55,534 nt of DNA from assembly GCA_024226535.1 (NCBI GenBank), contig JAAELP010000245.1:1-55534 (forward strand), given 5' to 3'. The translations under genes and the position numbers were made by a program. Of this stretch, positions 1 to 8,218 are shown in pieces. Position 1 is the stretch's first letter, and each line of letters opens with the position of its first letter. The stretch comes from Planctomycetota bacterium. GTDB lineage: Bacteria > Planctomycetota > Phycisphaerae > Phycisphaerales > SM1A02. Below the pieces are notes generated by a model. That model was not told the DNA's origin. It made no database searches and saw only the letters and a program-made list of their open reading frames with translations.

Positions 1-165
1 AGCAGGCTGTTGAGAAACTCCGACGGCCCGACATCGGCGAGCTTCCGCCCTGACCGCACCGTCGATTCTCGACGTATCACAGGGGATATGCCTTCGAATC
101 GCCGGCACGCTCAGGACGAAACCTCGCTCGATCTCGGTCGCGCCGGTGTTCCTCAACAGCCTGCT
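1..165. repeat. Putative small element with terminal inverted repeats
   Basis: The first 18 bases (AGCAGGCTGTTGAGAAAC) are the reverse complement of bases 148-165 with one mismatch (17 of 18). The 129 bases between them have no convincing gene. This resembles a MITE or a remnant of an insertion sequence, and it ends 12 bases before the gspF start codon. The left end coincides with the window edge, so the element may begin further upstream. No transposase or target-site duplication can be seen. Confidence 0.4.
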
Positions 166-170
166 AGACT
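165..170 (+). promoter_or_regulatory. Possible -10 hexamer (TAGACT) for gspF
   Basis: TAGACT lies seven bases before the GTG start of gspF, and no Shine-Dalgarno sequence lies between them. If it is a real -10 box the transcript would be nearly leaderless. It abuts the right end of the inverted-repeat element. There is no clear -35 box. Confidence 0.25.
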
Positions 171-176
171 TGGCTC

Positions 177-1361
177 GTGGGCAACTTCACCTACATCGCG
201 CGGACAGCGGCCGGGGAGCGCGTGACCGGGCAGGTCACGGGGGGAAGCGTGCAGGCGGTGCTGACGGATCTGCAGGCGAAGCAGCTCGCGCCGGTCGAGG
301 TGCGGGCGGTGCGCGAGCCGGGGCGGCTGGGGCGGGGCGTGTCCACACGGCAACTCGCGACGGCGTACCGGCAGATAGCGGACCTGCTCCGCGCCGGCGT
401 GCCGCTGCTGCGCACGCTGCGGCTGCTCGGACGCGGCAAGTCGAACCCGCGCCTCGCGGCGGTCATGAACGAGATCGCCGACGAGGTGGCCGACGGCGGG
501 CACCTCGCCGACTGCATGTCCGCCCACGACGACGTCTTTCCGCCGGTCCAGGTCGCGATGATCCGCGCGGGCGAGCGCGGCGGGTTCCTCGAGCAGGTCC
601 TCGAACGCCTCGGCGACTTCCTCGAGCACCAGGCGGACCTGCGCGGCAAGGTGATCGGCAACCTGATCTACCCGTTCGTGCTGCTCGCGGTCGGTCTCGG
701 TGTGGTCGTCTTCGCGCTCGTCTACCTCGTGCCGAAGTTCGAGAACTTCTACTCGCGCATCGAGATCCCGCTGCCGACGAAGATCCTGCTCGCGGCGTCG
801 CACCTGCTCACGAATCACTGGCTCCTCGTCCTCGTCGCGCTGGCGTTGCTCGTGGCGGGAGCCTGGTGGCTGCGCCGCCAGCCCGGCGTGCGTCGTACCG
901 TTGCGCATTGGCAACTGCGGACGCCCAAGCTCGGGCCGCTCGTGCGCGACCTCGCCGTCGGCCGCTTCGCGAGGATCCTCGGCACGCTCCTGGACAACGG
1001 CATCCCGATGCTGCCGGCGATGCAGATCAGCCGCGACGCGACGGGCCACGTGCTCCTCGGCGAGGCGATCGAGCGGGCCACCGAGTCCGTCCGGGCCGGC
1101 GAGACCCTCGCACAGCCGCTTGCTGAGAGCGGGATGTTCTCGGAGGACACCGTCGAGATGATCCACGTCGGCGAGTCGGCGAACAACCTGCCGAGCGTGC
1201 TCATCACGCTCGCGGACACGATCGAGAAACGCGTGGACCGGCTGCTCTCGGCGTTCGTCCGGCTCATGGAGCCGTTGCTGCTGTTCATCATGGCCGGCAT
1301 GGTCCTGTTCATCTTCATGGCGCTCGTGGTGCCGATGCTGCGGATGAGCTCAACGATCTGA
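177..1361 (+). CDS. gspF: Type II secretion inner-membrane platform protein GspF
   Basis: A 394-residue inner-membrane platform protein of the T2SS/type IV pilus family, which couples the cytoplasmic ATPase to pseudopilus assembly. Two homologous T2SSF cytoplasmic domains lie at about residues 60-180 and 265-385. Hydrophobic segments lie near residues 162-187, 213-231 and 364-388, the usual topology. The length is typical of GspF. The start is GTG followed by GNFTYIART, the conserved beginning of the family. No gspE is seen upstream within the window, although gspE usually precedes gspF, so it may be outside the window or encoded elsewhere. It is the first gene of the operon in this window. 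Confidence 0.95.
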   Translation: MGNFTYIARTAAGERVTGQVTGGSVQAVLTDLQAKQLAPVEVRAVREPGRLGRGVSTRQLATAYRQIADLLRAGVPLLRTLRLLGRGKSNPRLAAVMNEIADEVADGGHLADCMSAHDDVFPPVQVAMIRAGERGGFLEQVLERLGDFLEHQADLRGKVIGNLIYPFVLLAVGLGVVVFALVYLVPKFENFYSRIEIPLPTKILLAASHLLTNHWLLVLVALALLVAGAWWLRRQPGVRRTVAHWQLRTPKLGPLVRDLAVGRFARILGTLLDNGIPMLPAMQISRDATGHVLLGEAIERATESVRAGETLAQPLAESGMFSEDTVEMIHVGESANNLPSVLITLADTIEKRVDRLLSAFVRLMEPLLLFIMAGMVLFIFMALVVPMLRMSSTI

Positions 1362-1389
1362 CGGAAAATCCGACCCGCGCACACTTCGC

Positions 1390-1395
1390 TAGAAT
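1390..1395 (+). promoter_or_regulatory. Possible -10 hexamer (TAGAAT) for gspG
   Basis: TAGAAT lies in the 67-base gap between gspF and gspG, about 33 bases before the GTG start. A GGAGG ribosome-binding site follows at about 1416-1420. A separate promoter for the abundant major pseudopilin would be sensible. The -35 region is not recognisable. Confidence 0.3.
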
Positions 1396-1428
1396 GGCCG
1401 CGGGGGAGAGCAACACGGAGGACCGATC

Positions 1429-1953
1429 GTGAACATCGTCGCGCAACGCAGGGGCCGTCGGGACCGCCGCGCGTTCTCGCTCATCGAACTGCTCATCGTG
1501 ATCGGAATCCTCCTCGCCATCGGCGGGCTCGTGGCCTACAACCTGCTGCCCCAACGCGATCGGGCGGACATCGATCTCACCAAGGTGCAGATCGATCAGT
1601 TCGAGAGCGCGATGAAACTCTTCAACTTCGACATGCGACGCTGGCCCACGGAGGAGGAAGGCCTCCGCGCGCTCGTGACCGCCGAGGCCCTCGAGGACGA
1701 GGAAGAGGCGTCGCGCTGGAAGGGCCCCTACCTGGAAGACCCGCCGCTCAAGGACACCTGGGGCAGCGAGTGGATCTACCGCGCCCCGAGCCAGGTCGCC
1801 GACAGCCTCCCCTACGACATCCTGTCTCCCGGCAAGGACAAGGAGGAGGACACGCCAGATGACATCCACAACCACATGCGCATCCTGAACGAGGAGGGTG
1901 AAGTCGACGAGGCGTTCGACGACTTCGCTCCGGCCGATGGGGCCGGCGAGTAG
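1429..1953 (+). CDS. gspG: Type II secretion major pseudopilin GspG
   Basis: The 174-residue major pseudopilin of the T2SS. The prepilin signal is RRA|FSLIEL, with cleavage expected after Ala15 and the conserved Glu at mature position 5. Residues 16-37 form the hydrophobic pilin helix. The C-terminal half carries the GspG hallmarks: a WPT..EGLRAL helix, GPYL.DPPLKDTWG, and the SPGKD...TPDDI loop that binds calcium in the family. The C-terminus has an additional acidic tail (DEAFDDFAPADGAGE). The GTG start is preceded by GGAGG with good spacing. Ala instead of Gly at -1 is unusual outside planctomycetes. Confidence 0.95.
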   Translation: MNIVAQRRGRRDRRAFSLIELLIVIGILLAIGGLVAYNLLPQRDRADIDLTKVQIDQFESAMKLFNFDMRRWPTEEEGLRALVTAEALEDEEEASRWKGPYLEDPPLKDTWGSEWIYRAPSQVADSLPYDILSPGKDKEEDTPDDIHNHMRILNEEGEVDEAFDDFAPADGAGE

Positions 1954-2728
1954 GAGCAAACGTCGCGCGCTCACGCTGCTGGAGGTCCTGATCGTCATCG
2001 GCCTCCTGGGGGCGTTGTTCGCGCTGGCGCTGCCGAACATCGTCTCGTCGCTCGACGAGCGCGCGTTCGAGGCCGCGGCGGAGATGACGACCTCGCACCT
2101 GCTCCTGGCTCGCGCCGAGGCGCAGGGCAGCGCACGGGCGATCGAGGTGCGTTACGAGCCCGACGAGCCGCGTCTGGAGGCGCGCCCGTTCGAGATCGAC
2201 GAGGCGCTCGTTCCCGCGGCCGACGAACGGGGCTCCGACGACGCCGAGACGCGCGAGGTGATCGGCGCCTCCGACGACGGCCCGTCGATCCTCCCCGAGG
2301 CCTGGGCGTACCGCCCGTTGCCGGACGGAGTGCATCTCAGCCTGAATCCGCCCGAGACCCCCGACGAGATCGACCCGCTCGCGGATGCGTTCGACGACGA
2401 GCCCGAGAACGACGAGCCGGCCGGGGCGTTCCTGCTGGCGGTCTATCTGCCCGACGGCTCCGTTCTGCTCGGTGACGAGGTGTGGATCCGCGGAGCCGGC
2501 GGTCGCGCGGGCCGGCTGACCGTCAACGCGTGGACCGGTCTGCCGAGCTTCGAGCGCGTCACGGCCGACGATCTCGAGCGCGAAGCGGAGGAGGACGACG
2601 ACGAGAGCGAGGAGGAGGAGGAAGAAGAGGAAGAGGAGTGGTCCGCGGAGGAGGACACGGACGCGGGCAGGGACGCGGGCACGGACGCGGACACGGACAC
2701 CGACACGCAACCGGAGGACACCCCATGA
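1937..2728 (+). CDS. gspH: Type II secretion minor pseudopilin GspH-like, with long acidic tail
   Basis: A GspH-type minor pseudopilin, about 263 residues from the chosen ATG at 1937, which overlaps the end of gspG by 17 bases; an in-frame ATG at 1898 is less likely. The prepilin motif is RRA|LTLLEV, followed by a hydrophobic helix. The middle part is divergent, as is usual for GspH. The last 50 residues are extremely acidic: a run of about ten Glu, then Asp-Thr/Asp-Ala dipeptides coded by GAC-rich hexamers. This tail is not part of the normal family fold. It could bind calcium or be disordered. Order and overlap with gspI support the assignment. Confidence 0.8.
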   Translation: MGPASRSKRRALTLLEVLIVIGLLGALFALALPNIVSSLDERAFEAAAEMTTSHLLLARAEAQGSARAIEVRYEPDEPRLEARPFEIDEALVPAADERGSDDAETREVIGASDDGPSILPEAWAYRPLPDGVHLSLNPPETPDEIDPLADAFDDEPENDEPAGAFLLAVYLPDGSVLLGDEVWIRGAGGRAGRLTVNAWTGLPSFERVTADDLEREAEEDDDESEEEEEEEEEEWSAEEDTDAGRDAGTDADTDTDTQPEDTP

Positions 2729-3210
2729 CGCGCCGCGGCGGCATCCTCCTCGAGGTGCTGCTCTCGCTTGCGTTGTTCGTCGCCGCTGCCGCGTTCGCCC
2801 TCGGCGCGACACGGAGCGTCGTCGGCACCCTCGACCGATCGCGGCGTGAGGCGCTCGCCGTGGATCTCGCCCGATCCCGTCTCGCCGAACTCGAAGCGGG
2901 GATCGTCACGCTCGCGGAGTTGCGCGACGATGCCGAAGGCCTCTCGCGAGCGGGCTCCGTCGAGGCGTTCGGCGAGGAGGCGGATGACGGCGGCCGACGC
3001 TGGGAGATCGACGTCACGACCGAGCGCACCGAGTTCACGGGCCTCGTGCTCGTGGAGCTGACCGTCCGCGAGGCCCCCGACGAGGCGGTGAACGACCCGT
3101 CGCGCATCGTCGAGTGCACGCTGCGCCAGCTCGTCGCTCTGCGCGAGGGGGACGACGAGGCCTGGGAAGCCGACGAACTGCTCCGCGATCTCCCGGAGGC
3201 CGACGAATGA
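2725..3210 (+). CDS. gspI: Type II secretion minor pseudopilin GspI-like
   Basis: A 161-residue minor pseudopilin. The ATG at 2725 overlaps the gspH stop in an ATGA motif; the open frame extends upstream but only antiparallel to gspH coding. The prepilin signal is MTRRG|GILLEV, with Gly at -1, Glu at mature +5, and a hydrophobic helix to about residue 28. The helix continues into SRRE.LAVDLARSRLAELE, similar to GspI where this segment packs against GspJ and GspK at the pseudopilus tip. Sequence divergence outside the N-terminus means the call rests on gene order and the N-terminal motif. Confidence 0.8.
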   Translation: MTRRGGILLEVLLSLALFVAAAAFALGATRSVVGTLDRSRREALAVDLARSRLAELEAGIVTLAELRDDAEGLSRAGSVEAFGEEADDGGRRWEIDVTTERTEFTGLVLVELTVREAPDEAVNDPSRIVECTLRQLVALREGDDEAWEADELLRDLPEADE

Positions 3211-3980
3211 CCCGCCGCGGCTTCACGCTCATGGAGGTGCTTCTGGCCATCGCGCTCTCCGGCGCGCTGCTCAGCGCCATGTTCGCGTTCCTCTGGGACA
3301 TGCTCTCGACACGCGAGCGCGTGATCTCGGCGGCCGGCCAGCGACGGGCGGCGGCGGTGCTCGTCGAGCGGCTCGAACGCGACCTCGTCACGTGCATCGC
3401 CGGAGATGGCGTGCTGGGATCGGGCGTCACCGGCGACGATCACGGCATCACCGTGCTCACGCGCGACGTGCCCGTTCGCCTCGCCATGCGCGGTCCCGAA
3501 GACGGCGGCATCCTCGCCGATCTGGAACGCTCCGAGTACCGGTTCACGCCCGGCAACGGCACGCTGGCGGCGCGACGCGTGCTCGCGTTCCCGGGCGATC
3601 GCGTCGGGACGCGCGCGGCGTTCGAGCAGCTCGGCACGGGCATCCACCTCGTCCGCTTCCGCTACCACGACGGGCGAGGCTGGCGCGACGAGTACGACAG
3701 CCGCGCCGATGGCGGTCTGCCCGTCGCCGTCGAGGTCGCGGTGTGGTTCGACGCGTGGGCCGGCGCCGAGATCGTCGAGCCGGGCGACGAGCTCGACGAC
3801 GAGCTTGACCCTGGGGGCCGGCGCACCTTCGACGCCGACGCGGGCTTCGACGAGGACGCGTTCGCCGAGCTGAGCGATCTCGAGGATCTCGGTGAGCCCG
3901 TGCCCGATCGCGTTCGCGTGATCCTCGTTCCGGATGCCGGCGATGAACCGGGCGCGGCCGCCGTGGAGGACGAGTGGTGA
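3207..3980 (+). CDS. gspJ: Type II secretion minor pseudopilin GspJ-like
   Basis: A 257-residue minor pseudopilin of the tip complex. The ATG at 3207 overlaps the gspI stop by four bases and has GGAG ten bases upstream. The prepilin signal MTRRG|FTLMEVLLAIALSGAL is canonical. The segment RRAAAVLVERLERDLVTCI matches the GspJ helix. The central part has VRFRYHDGRGWRDEYDS, consistent with the GspJ beta domain. The C-terminal part is acidic. It is followed by gspK with a 4-base overlap, the standard H-I-J-K order. Confidence 0.85.
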   Translation: MTRRGFTLMEVLLAIALSGALLSAMFAFLWDMLSTRERVISAAGQRRAAAVLVERLERDLVTCIAGDGVLGSGVTGDDHGITVLTRDVPVRLAMRGPEDGGILADLERSEYRFTPGNGTLAARRVLAFPGDRVGTRAAFEQLGTGIHLVRFRYHDGRGWRDEYDSRADGGLPVAVEVAVWFDAWAGAEIVEPGDELDDELDPGGRRTFDADAGFDEDAFAELSDLEDLGEPVPDRVRVILVPDAGDEPGAAAVEDEW

Positions 3981-5593
3981 CGGGCCCGGCCGAGCCATCA
4001 CGGTCGTTCGTCCTCCTCGCCGTCCTCGCGGTGATGGGCAGCGCGTTGCTCGTGGCCACGAGCCTCCTGTTCCTTGCCCAGGCCGAGGTCGCCGGCGCGA
4101 CGCACACCCGCGACCGCGCCCAGTCCCGCCTGCTCGCCTGGTCCGGCATCCAGGCCGTCATGCAGCGGCTCGGCAACGAGCGCCAGCGGATCCTCGACGG
4201 CGACGTGCCCGACCTCGACGCCGAGTACGTCATCTACGAGACCGACGACGCGGTCGGCATCGTCCGGCTGATCCCCGACGCCACCGGCGCGCTGATCACG
4301 CCGGAGGCGGGGAAGCTCGACCTCAACACCGCCGACGCCGCGGAGCTGGCCGCGACGGAGGTGATCGACGAGTCACTGGCCGCGGCGATCATCGAGTACC
4401 GCGACGAGCGGCGCGGCGGTGCACTGCGAACGGTGGCGGAGCTGCTCCGCGTGCCCGGCGTGACGCCGGAGGTCCTCTACGGCCCGCTCGACGAACTCGC
4501 CGACTACGGCGAGGTCCTCGGGGCCGGGCAGGACGTCGGCGAGCGTATCACCGAGCGCTTCGCGCGGATCGAGGCCCGGGCCGAGCCCCGTGGTCTCGTC
4601 GACGTGGTCACGGTGTACGCCGTGGAGCCGGCGCTCCAGCGCAACGGGAAGCTGCGGATCAACCTGAACGTCGAGTGGTCCGACGAGTTGGCGCGTCGCG
4701 TCGACGACCGCTGGGGCGAGGGCGCCTCGGGCATCCTCGAGCAGGTCTTCGATCGCGGTACGCGCTTCGACACCGACGCTGCGATCATCGAGGTGCTCAG
4801 GTCCTTCGGCCTCGACCCTGAGCAGTGGCCGGAGTACGTGGACGCGCTGACGACCGACGCCGGCGACTACCACTACGGGCGTGTCGACATCAACACCGCC
4901 CGCCCGGAGACGCTCGCCGCGTTGCCCGGCATCGGCGCGGAGGCCGCGGCGCAGATCGTGCGCACCCGCGAGGCGCTGGGCGCCGACGAGCGCGCGACGA
5001 TCGCCTGGCCCGCGATCGAGCGGATCGTGACCCCCGAGGCGTACGACGATCTCGCCGGCCGTATCACGACGCGATGCTGGACGTATCGCCTGCGTCTCGT
5101 CGCCGGCGAGCGCATCGAGGGCGACGATGCCGAGGACGCGAAGCTCCACAGCCCCGTCGTCTACGAGGTGGTCATCGACCTCGCCGATCCGCGCCCGCGC
5201 GTCGCCTACCTGCGCGACGTCTCGCTCCTGCCCACCGCGACGAAGCTGGCCGTCAGCGTCGCCGGCGACGAGACGGGGCTTCGACGCGACGACCGCCGGC
5301 GCCGCGACGAAGACGAGCGTGAACCGGCGACGACGGCACCGGACGAAGTCGACCCCGCCGACGGGTGGACGATGGACACGGACCTCGATTTCGGTGGCGA
5401 TTCATTCGATCTCGGCGGTGACTCGTTCGACCCTGGCGGCGACGCGTTCGACTTCGGCGGCGATCTCGACTTCGGGGGCGATGAAGGTACTGAGGCCGAG
5501 AGCGAACCGTCGATGGAAGACGCAGGGTCTTCGTCGCCCGAATCCGGCGGCTCGTCGCGCCGCCGGCGAATCGGCCGCTGGCTGTCGGACTGA
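3977..5593 (+). CDS. gspK: Type II secretion tip pseudopilin GspK
   Basis: About 538 residues, starting at GTG 3977 (GTGA overlap with gspJ) or one codon earlier at GTG 3974. The N-terminus is a hydrophobic helix without the Glu5 typical of other pseudopilins, as expected for GspK at the pseudopilus tip. Two T2SSK segments contain helix-hairpin-helix-like motifs: KLDLNTADAAELAA near residue 112 and RVDINTARPETLAALPGIG near residue 302. The last 90 residues hold a glycine/aspartate repeat of the form (D/S)FxxGGD, in five or six copies at about 5385-5490, and are basic at the very end. This tail is not part of the family fold. Confidence 0.9.
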   Translation: MTGPAEPSRSFVLLAVLAVMGSALLVATSLLFLAQAEVAGATHTRDRAQSRLLAWSGIQAVMQRLGNERQRILDGDVPDLDAEYVIYETDDAVGIVRLIPDATGALITPEAGKLDLNTADAAELAATEVIDESLAAAIIEYRDERRGGALRTVAELLRVPGVTPEVLYGPLDELADYGEVLGAGQDVGERITERFARIEARAEPRGLVDVVTVYAVEPALQRNGKLRINLNVEWSDELARRVDDRWGEGASGILEQVFDRGTRFDTDAAIIEVLRSFGLDPEQWPEYVDALTTDAGDYHYGRVDINTARPETLAALPGIGAEAAAQIVRTREALGADERATIAWPAIERIVTPEAYDDLAGRITTRCWTYRLRLVAGERIEGDDAEDAKLHSPVVYEVVIDLADPRPRVAYLRDVSLLPTATKLAVSVAGDETGLRRDDRRRRDEDEREPATTAPDEVDPADGWTMDTDLDFGGDSFDLGGDSFDPGGDAFDFGGDLDFGGDEGTEAESEPSMEDAGSSSPESGGSSRRRRIGRWLSD

Positions 5594-5638
5594 CCGTTCG
5601 CGTCGCCTACCATGTCGGGACCAGGGAGGAAGCGGCGA

Positions 5639-7153
5639 ATGTCTTCGCGCACTTCGATTGCGATCGAGATCGGCCGCCGGCGCGTTCGCGCGGTGGCCGC
5701 CTCCCGCGATCAGGGGCGTGTCGAGGTCGAGTGCTCGCTCGTCAGCGACGTTCCCGCGAGCGTCGATACCGACGACGCCGCGGCGCTGGGCGCATGGATC
5801 CGCGAGCACCTCGACCGAGCCGGGTTCCCGAAGGGCCGCGCCACCATCGCCCTCGCCCGCGAGCACGTCGGCCTCAAGCGCCTGGTGCTGCCGACGCTCG
5901 ACGCCAACGAACTTCCGGACATGACGCGGTTGGCGCTTCAGCGCGAGATGCCCTTCGACGCCGAGCAGGCGGTGATCGACTACGTGCCGCTGTCGCGCGA
6001 CGGATCCTCCACGACCGTGCTCGCCGTCGCGGCGCCGGCGCGGCTGCTCGCCCATGCGCGGGAGGTGGCGAAGGTCGCCGGCATCGGGATCGAGCGGATG
6101 GCCCTGCGGGTCATGGGCTCGGCCTCGCTGCTGAAGAGCCTGGACCGGCACGATCACTGCACGCTCGCGGTCGACGTGACCGGCAGCAGCGTCGAGTTCT
6201 GCGTCCTGGAGCACGGCGCGATCCGGTTTGCCCGCGCCGCGGAGATCCCGCCTCCGGAGGGAGGTGGCACGCTAGACGCGGCGGCGATGATCGACGCCGT
6301 CATCACCGAGACGCGACGGACCTGGATGAGCTTCCGCATCGTGGAGGACGCGGCGGCGGTGGAGCGCGTCATGCTCATGGGCGACGCGCGGGTGACCGCC
6401 GACGTCGCGGCGCCGATCGCCGAGATCCTCGGCGCCGAGGCGACCGTGCTCGGCCGGCATCCGCTCGTCGAGCCGCGGCGCGTGTCGATCGACCGCGTCT
6501 GGCCGCTCGTCGGCCTGCTCCTGGAGTCGACCCTCGGTCACGAGACCATCGACTTCGAGCGCCCGCGTCAGCCGGTGGACAAGCACGCCCGCACGCGGCG
6601 CCGCGCGATCATGGCCGCGGGCCTCGTGGCGGTGCTGCTGCTGGCGGGGTGGACGGTCGGGATGCGCAACCTGCGGGTCCTTCGCGGCGACCTCGACGCT
6701 CTGCGCACGCGCGTCTCCGGCCTCGAGCCGCAGGTGGCGAGGTACGAGCGCGGCGCCGCGCGTTTCCAGCACCTCGAACGCTGGGAGTCGATCGACGTGC
6801 GGTGGCTCGAGCATCTCGCGTTCCTCGAGGAGATCGCGCCGGCCCCGAACGAGGTCGTGCTCGACGGGTGGACGGGTTCGCTCCGCGCCGGCGACATCCG
6901 GTACGACAAGCGGAGGGAGAAGAAGCGACGGTGGTCGGTGACGAGCGAGATCTCGCTCGTCGTCGAGGGTGAGGCGAAGGACCGGATCACGGCCGATGCC
7001 CTCCGCGCGGCCCTCGTACGACCCGCTTGGTACGACACGAGATCGACGGGCGCCGAGTCGCGCGGCAGCGGGCGGCTTCCGTTCGCGTTCACGTTCCACG
7101 TGAGCACGGGCGAGGCGGCGCCGCCGGCGACGCCCGGGGAGGCGACGCCGTGA
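5639..7153 (+). CDS. PilM/GspL-like actin-fold assembly protein
   Basis: About 504 residues. The ATG at 5639 has the ribosome-binding site GGGAGGA eight bases upstream, so it is preferred over ATG 5612. The N-terminal half (IAIEIGRRRVRAVAAS... and CTLAVDVTGSSVEFCVLEHG) has the actin/ASKHA fold seen in PilM and the cytoplasmic domain of GspL. A single transmembrane helix lies near residues 320-338, followed by a coiled coil and a ferredoxin-like periplasmic domain as in GspL/PilN. It therefore probably links the cytoplasmic ATPase to the envelope parts of the T2SS. Its position between gspK and the GspM-like gene fits gspL. Confidence 0.8.
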   Translation: MSSRTSIAIEIGRRRVRAVAASRDQGRVEVECSLVSDVPASVDTDDAAALGAWIREHLDRAGFPKGRATIALAREHVGLKRLVLPTLDANELPDMTRLALQREMPFDAEQAVIDYVPLSRDGSSTTVLAVAAPARLLAHAREVAKVAGIGIERMALRVMGSASLLKSLDRHDHCTLAVDVTGSSVEFCVLEHGAIRFARAAEIPPPEGGGTLDAAAMIDAVITETRRTWMSFRIVEDAAAVERVMLMGDARVTADVAAPIAEILGAEATVLGRHPLVEPRRVSIDRVWPLVGLLLESTLGHETIDFERPRQPVDKHARTRRRAIMAAGLVAVLLLAGWTVGMRNLRVLRGDLDALRTRVSGLEPQVARYERGAARFQHLERWESIDVRWLEHLAFLEEIAPAPNEVVLDGWTGSLRAGDIRYDKRREKKRRWSVTSEISLVVEGEAKDRITADALRAALVRPAWYDTRSTGAESRGSGRLPFAFTFHVSTGEAAPPATPGEATP

Positions 7154-8163
7154 CCGCGCTCGACACGATCCGGGCGCGTCTCGCGGCCATGCCGGTGCGT
7201 CCCGGTGCGCTCGTCGGCCTCCTGGCGCTCGTCCTCGTGGGCGGGTGGGTCGTTCGCGGCGCGTACCGCGGTATGTACGCGGAGCCCGCCGATCGCTTGC
7301 GCGCCGACATCGCCAAGCTGGAGGGGGAGCTCGGTCGCTCCCAACGCTCGGTGGACGACGCGTCTCGCCTCGCGCAGAAGTTGCGCTCGGTCACCGACCG
7401 CACGCTCGGCGGAAGCGTCGAGTCCGTCGACGCGGAGCTCCGGCGCAGCCTGAACCGCATCGTCGAAGCCGTCGGTCTCGTGGATGCCACGGTGGATACC
7501 GAAACCGCCTCGCGCCGTCCGTCGCCGGCCCGGAGGGGGCTCCCGAAGAAGGGCAGTTGGAAGAAGCTGCGCGACGAGCTGGATTTCATCGAGCTTGCGG
7601 CCTGGATCGCCGGCGAGGGGACCTTCGCACAGGCGGTGGAGTTGGTCGACCGCGTCGATGCCGCGCCGTGGATCAACCGCATCACGCAGGTGCGGCTCGA
7701 CCCCAAGGACAACGGAGGCCGCTTCGCCATCCGGGTGCGTCTGGTCACGCTGTTCGTTCCCGGCGAAGCCCCGGAGACCGTGGCCGATCAGCCGTACGAC
7801 GCGCAGCGGCTGGCACCGCTTCAGATGCTCGTCGCCGCGAACCCGTTCCGTATCCCGCCTCCGGCGCCGAAGCCAGTCGTGGCCGCCGCGCCGCGTCCCA
7901 GCCCGCCCGCTCCGAAGTTCCCCTGGGCACAGTGGTCCCTGACCGGGATCGCCGACGGACCCGCGGGCAGCGAGGCGTGGCTCACCAACCGAAGCTCCGG
8001 GGAATCGCGACGGCTCGGCGTCGGGCACTCGATCGGTCCGGCCGCCGCCGGGGCCGAGATGCTCGCGGCGAGCGGAGATTGGGCGATTTTCCGCCTCGGC
8101 GACCGGCGCTTCCGCGTCCTCGTCGGTACGAACCTCAACGACAGGACCCCGGTAAACGAGTAG
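7150..8163 (+). CDS. GspM-like inner-membrane protein with a GspC-like C-terminal domain
   Basis: About 337 residues, GTG start at 7150 in a GTGA overlap with the upstream gene. One transmembrane helix (residues 18-38) is followed by a coiled coil and a periplasmic domain, the layout of GspM/PilO. A proline-rich linker (PPPAPKP...PSPPAPKFP) follows near residues 236-256. The last 80 residues (WSLTGIADGPAGSEAWLTN ... IGPAAAGAEMLAASGDWAIFRLGDRRFRVLV) resemble the GspC homology region/PilP domain that contacts the secretin N0 domain. It may thus combine GspM and GspC in one chain. It directly precedes the giant secretin gene, where gspC would be expected to act. The GspC part is by inspection only. 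Confidence 0.6.
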   Translation: MTALDTIRARLAAMPVRPGALVGLLALVLVGGWVVRGAYRGMYAEPADRLRADIAKLEGELGRSQRSVDDASRLAQKLRSVTDRTLGGSVESVDAELRRSLNRIVEAVGLVDATVDTETASRRPSPARRGLPKKGSWKKLRDELDFIELAAWIAGEGTFAQAVELVDRVDAAPWINRITQVRLDPKDNGGRFAIRVRLVTLFVPGEAPETVADQPYDAQRLAPLQMLVAANPFRIPPPAPKPVVAAAPRPSPPAPKFPWAQWSLTGIADGPAGSEAWLTNRSSGESRRLGVGHSIGPAAAGAEMLAASGDWAIFRLGDRRFRVLVGTNLNDRTPVNE

Positions 8164-8192
8164 ACTTGCGTGCGACCTGGCGGAGCCAGGGC

Positions 8193-8210
8193 CCACGTTT
8201 TACGTGGAGG
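8193..8210 (+). promoter_or_regulatory. Hairpin overlapping the ribosome-binding site of gspD
   Basis: CCACGT (8193-8198) and ACGTGG (8202-8207) form a 6-bp stem with a 3-base loop. Its 3' arm overlaps the first base(s) of the Shine-Dalgarno GGAGG at 8206-8210. A TAGACT hexamer that could be a -10 box lies at 8161-8166, overlapping the preceding stop codon. This could modulate translation of the giant secretin, but the stem is short. Confidence 0.3.
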
Positions 8211-8218
8211 TCGGCAGG

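Noticed and set aside
2443..2721. Minus-strand poly-Ser open frame opposite the gspH tail
   Set aside because: Ser-rich translation is the complement of GAC/GAG repeats; no supporting signal.
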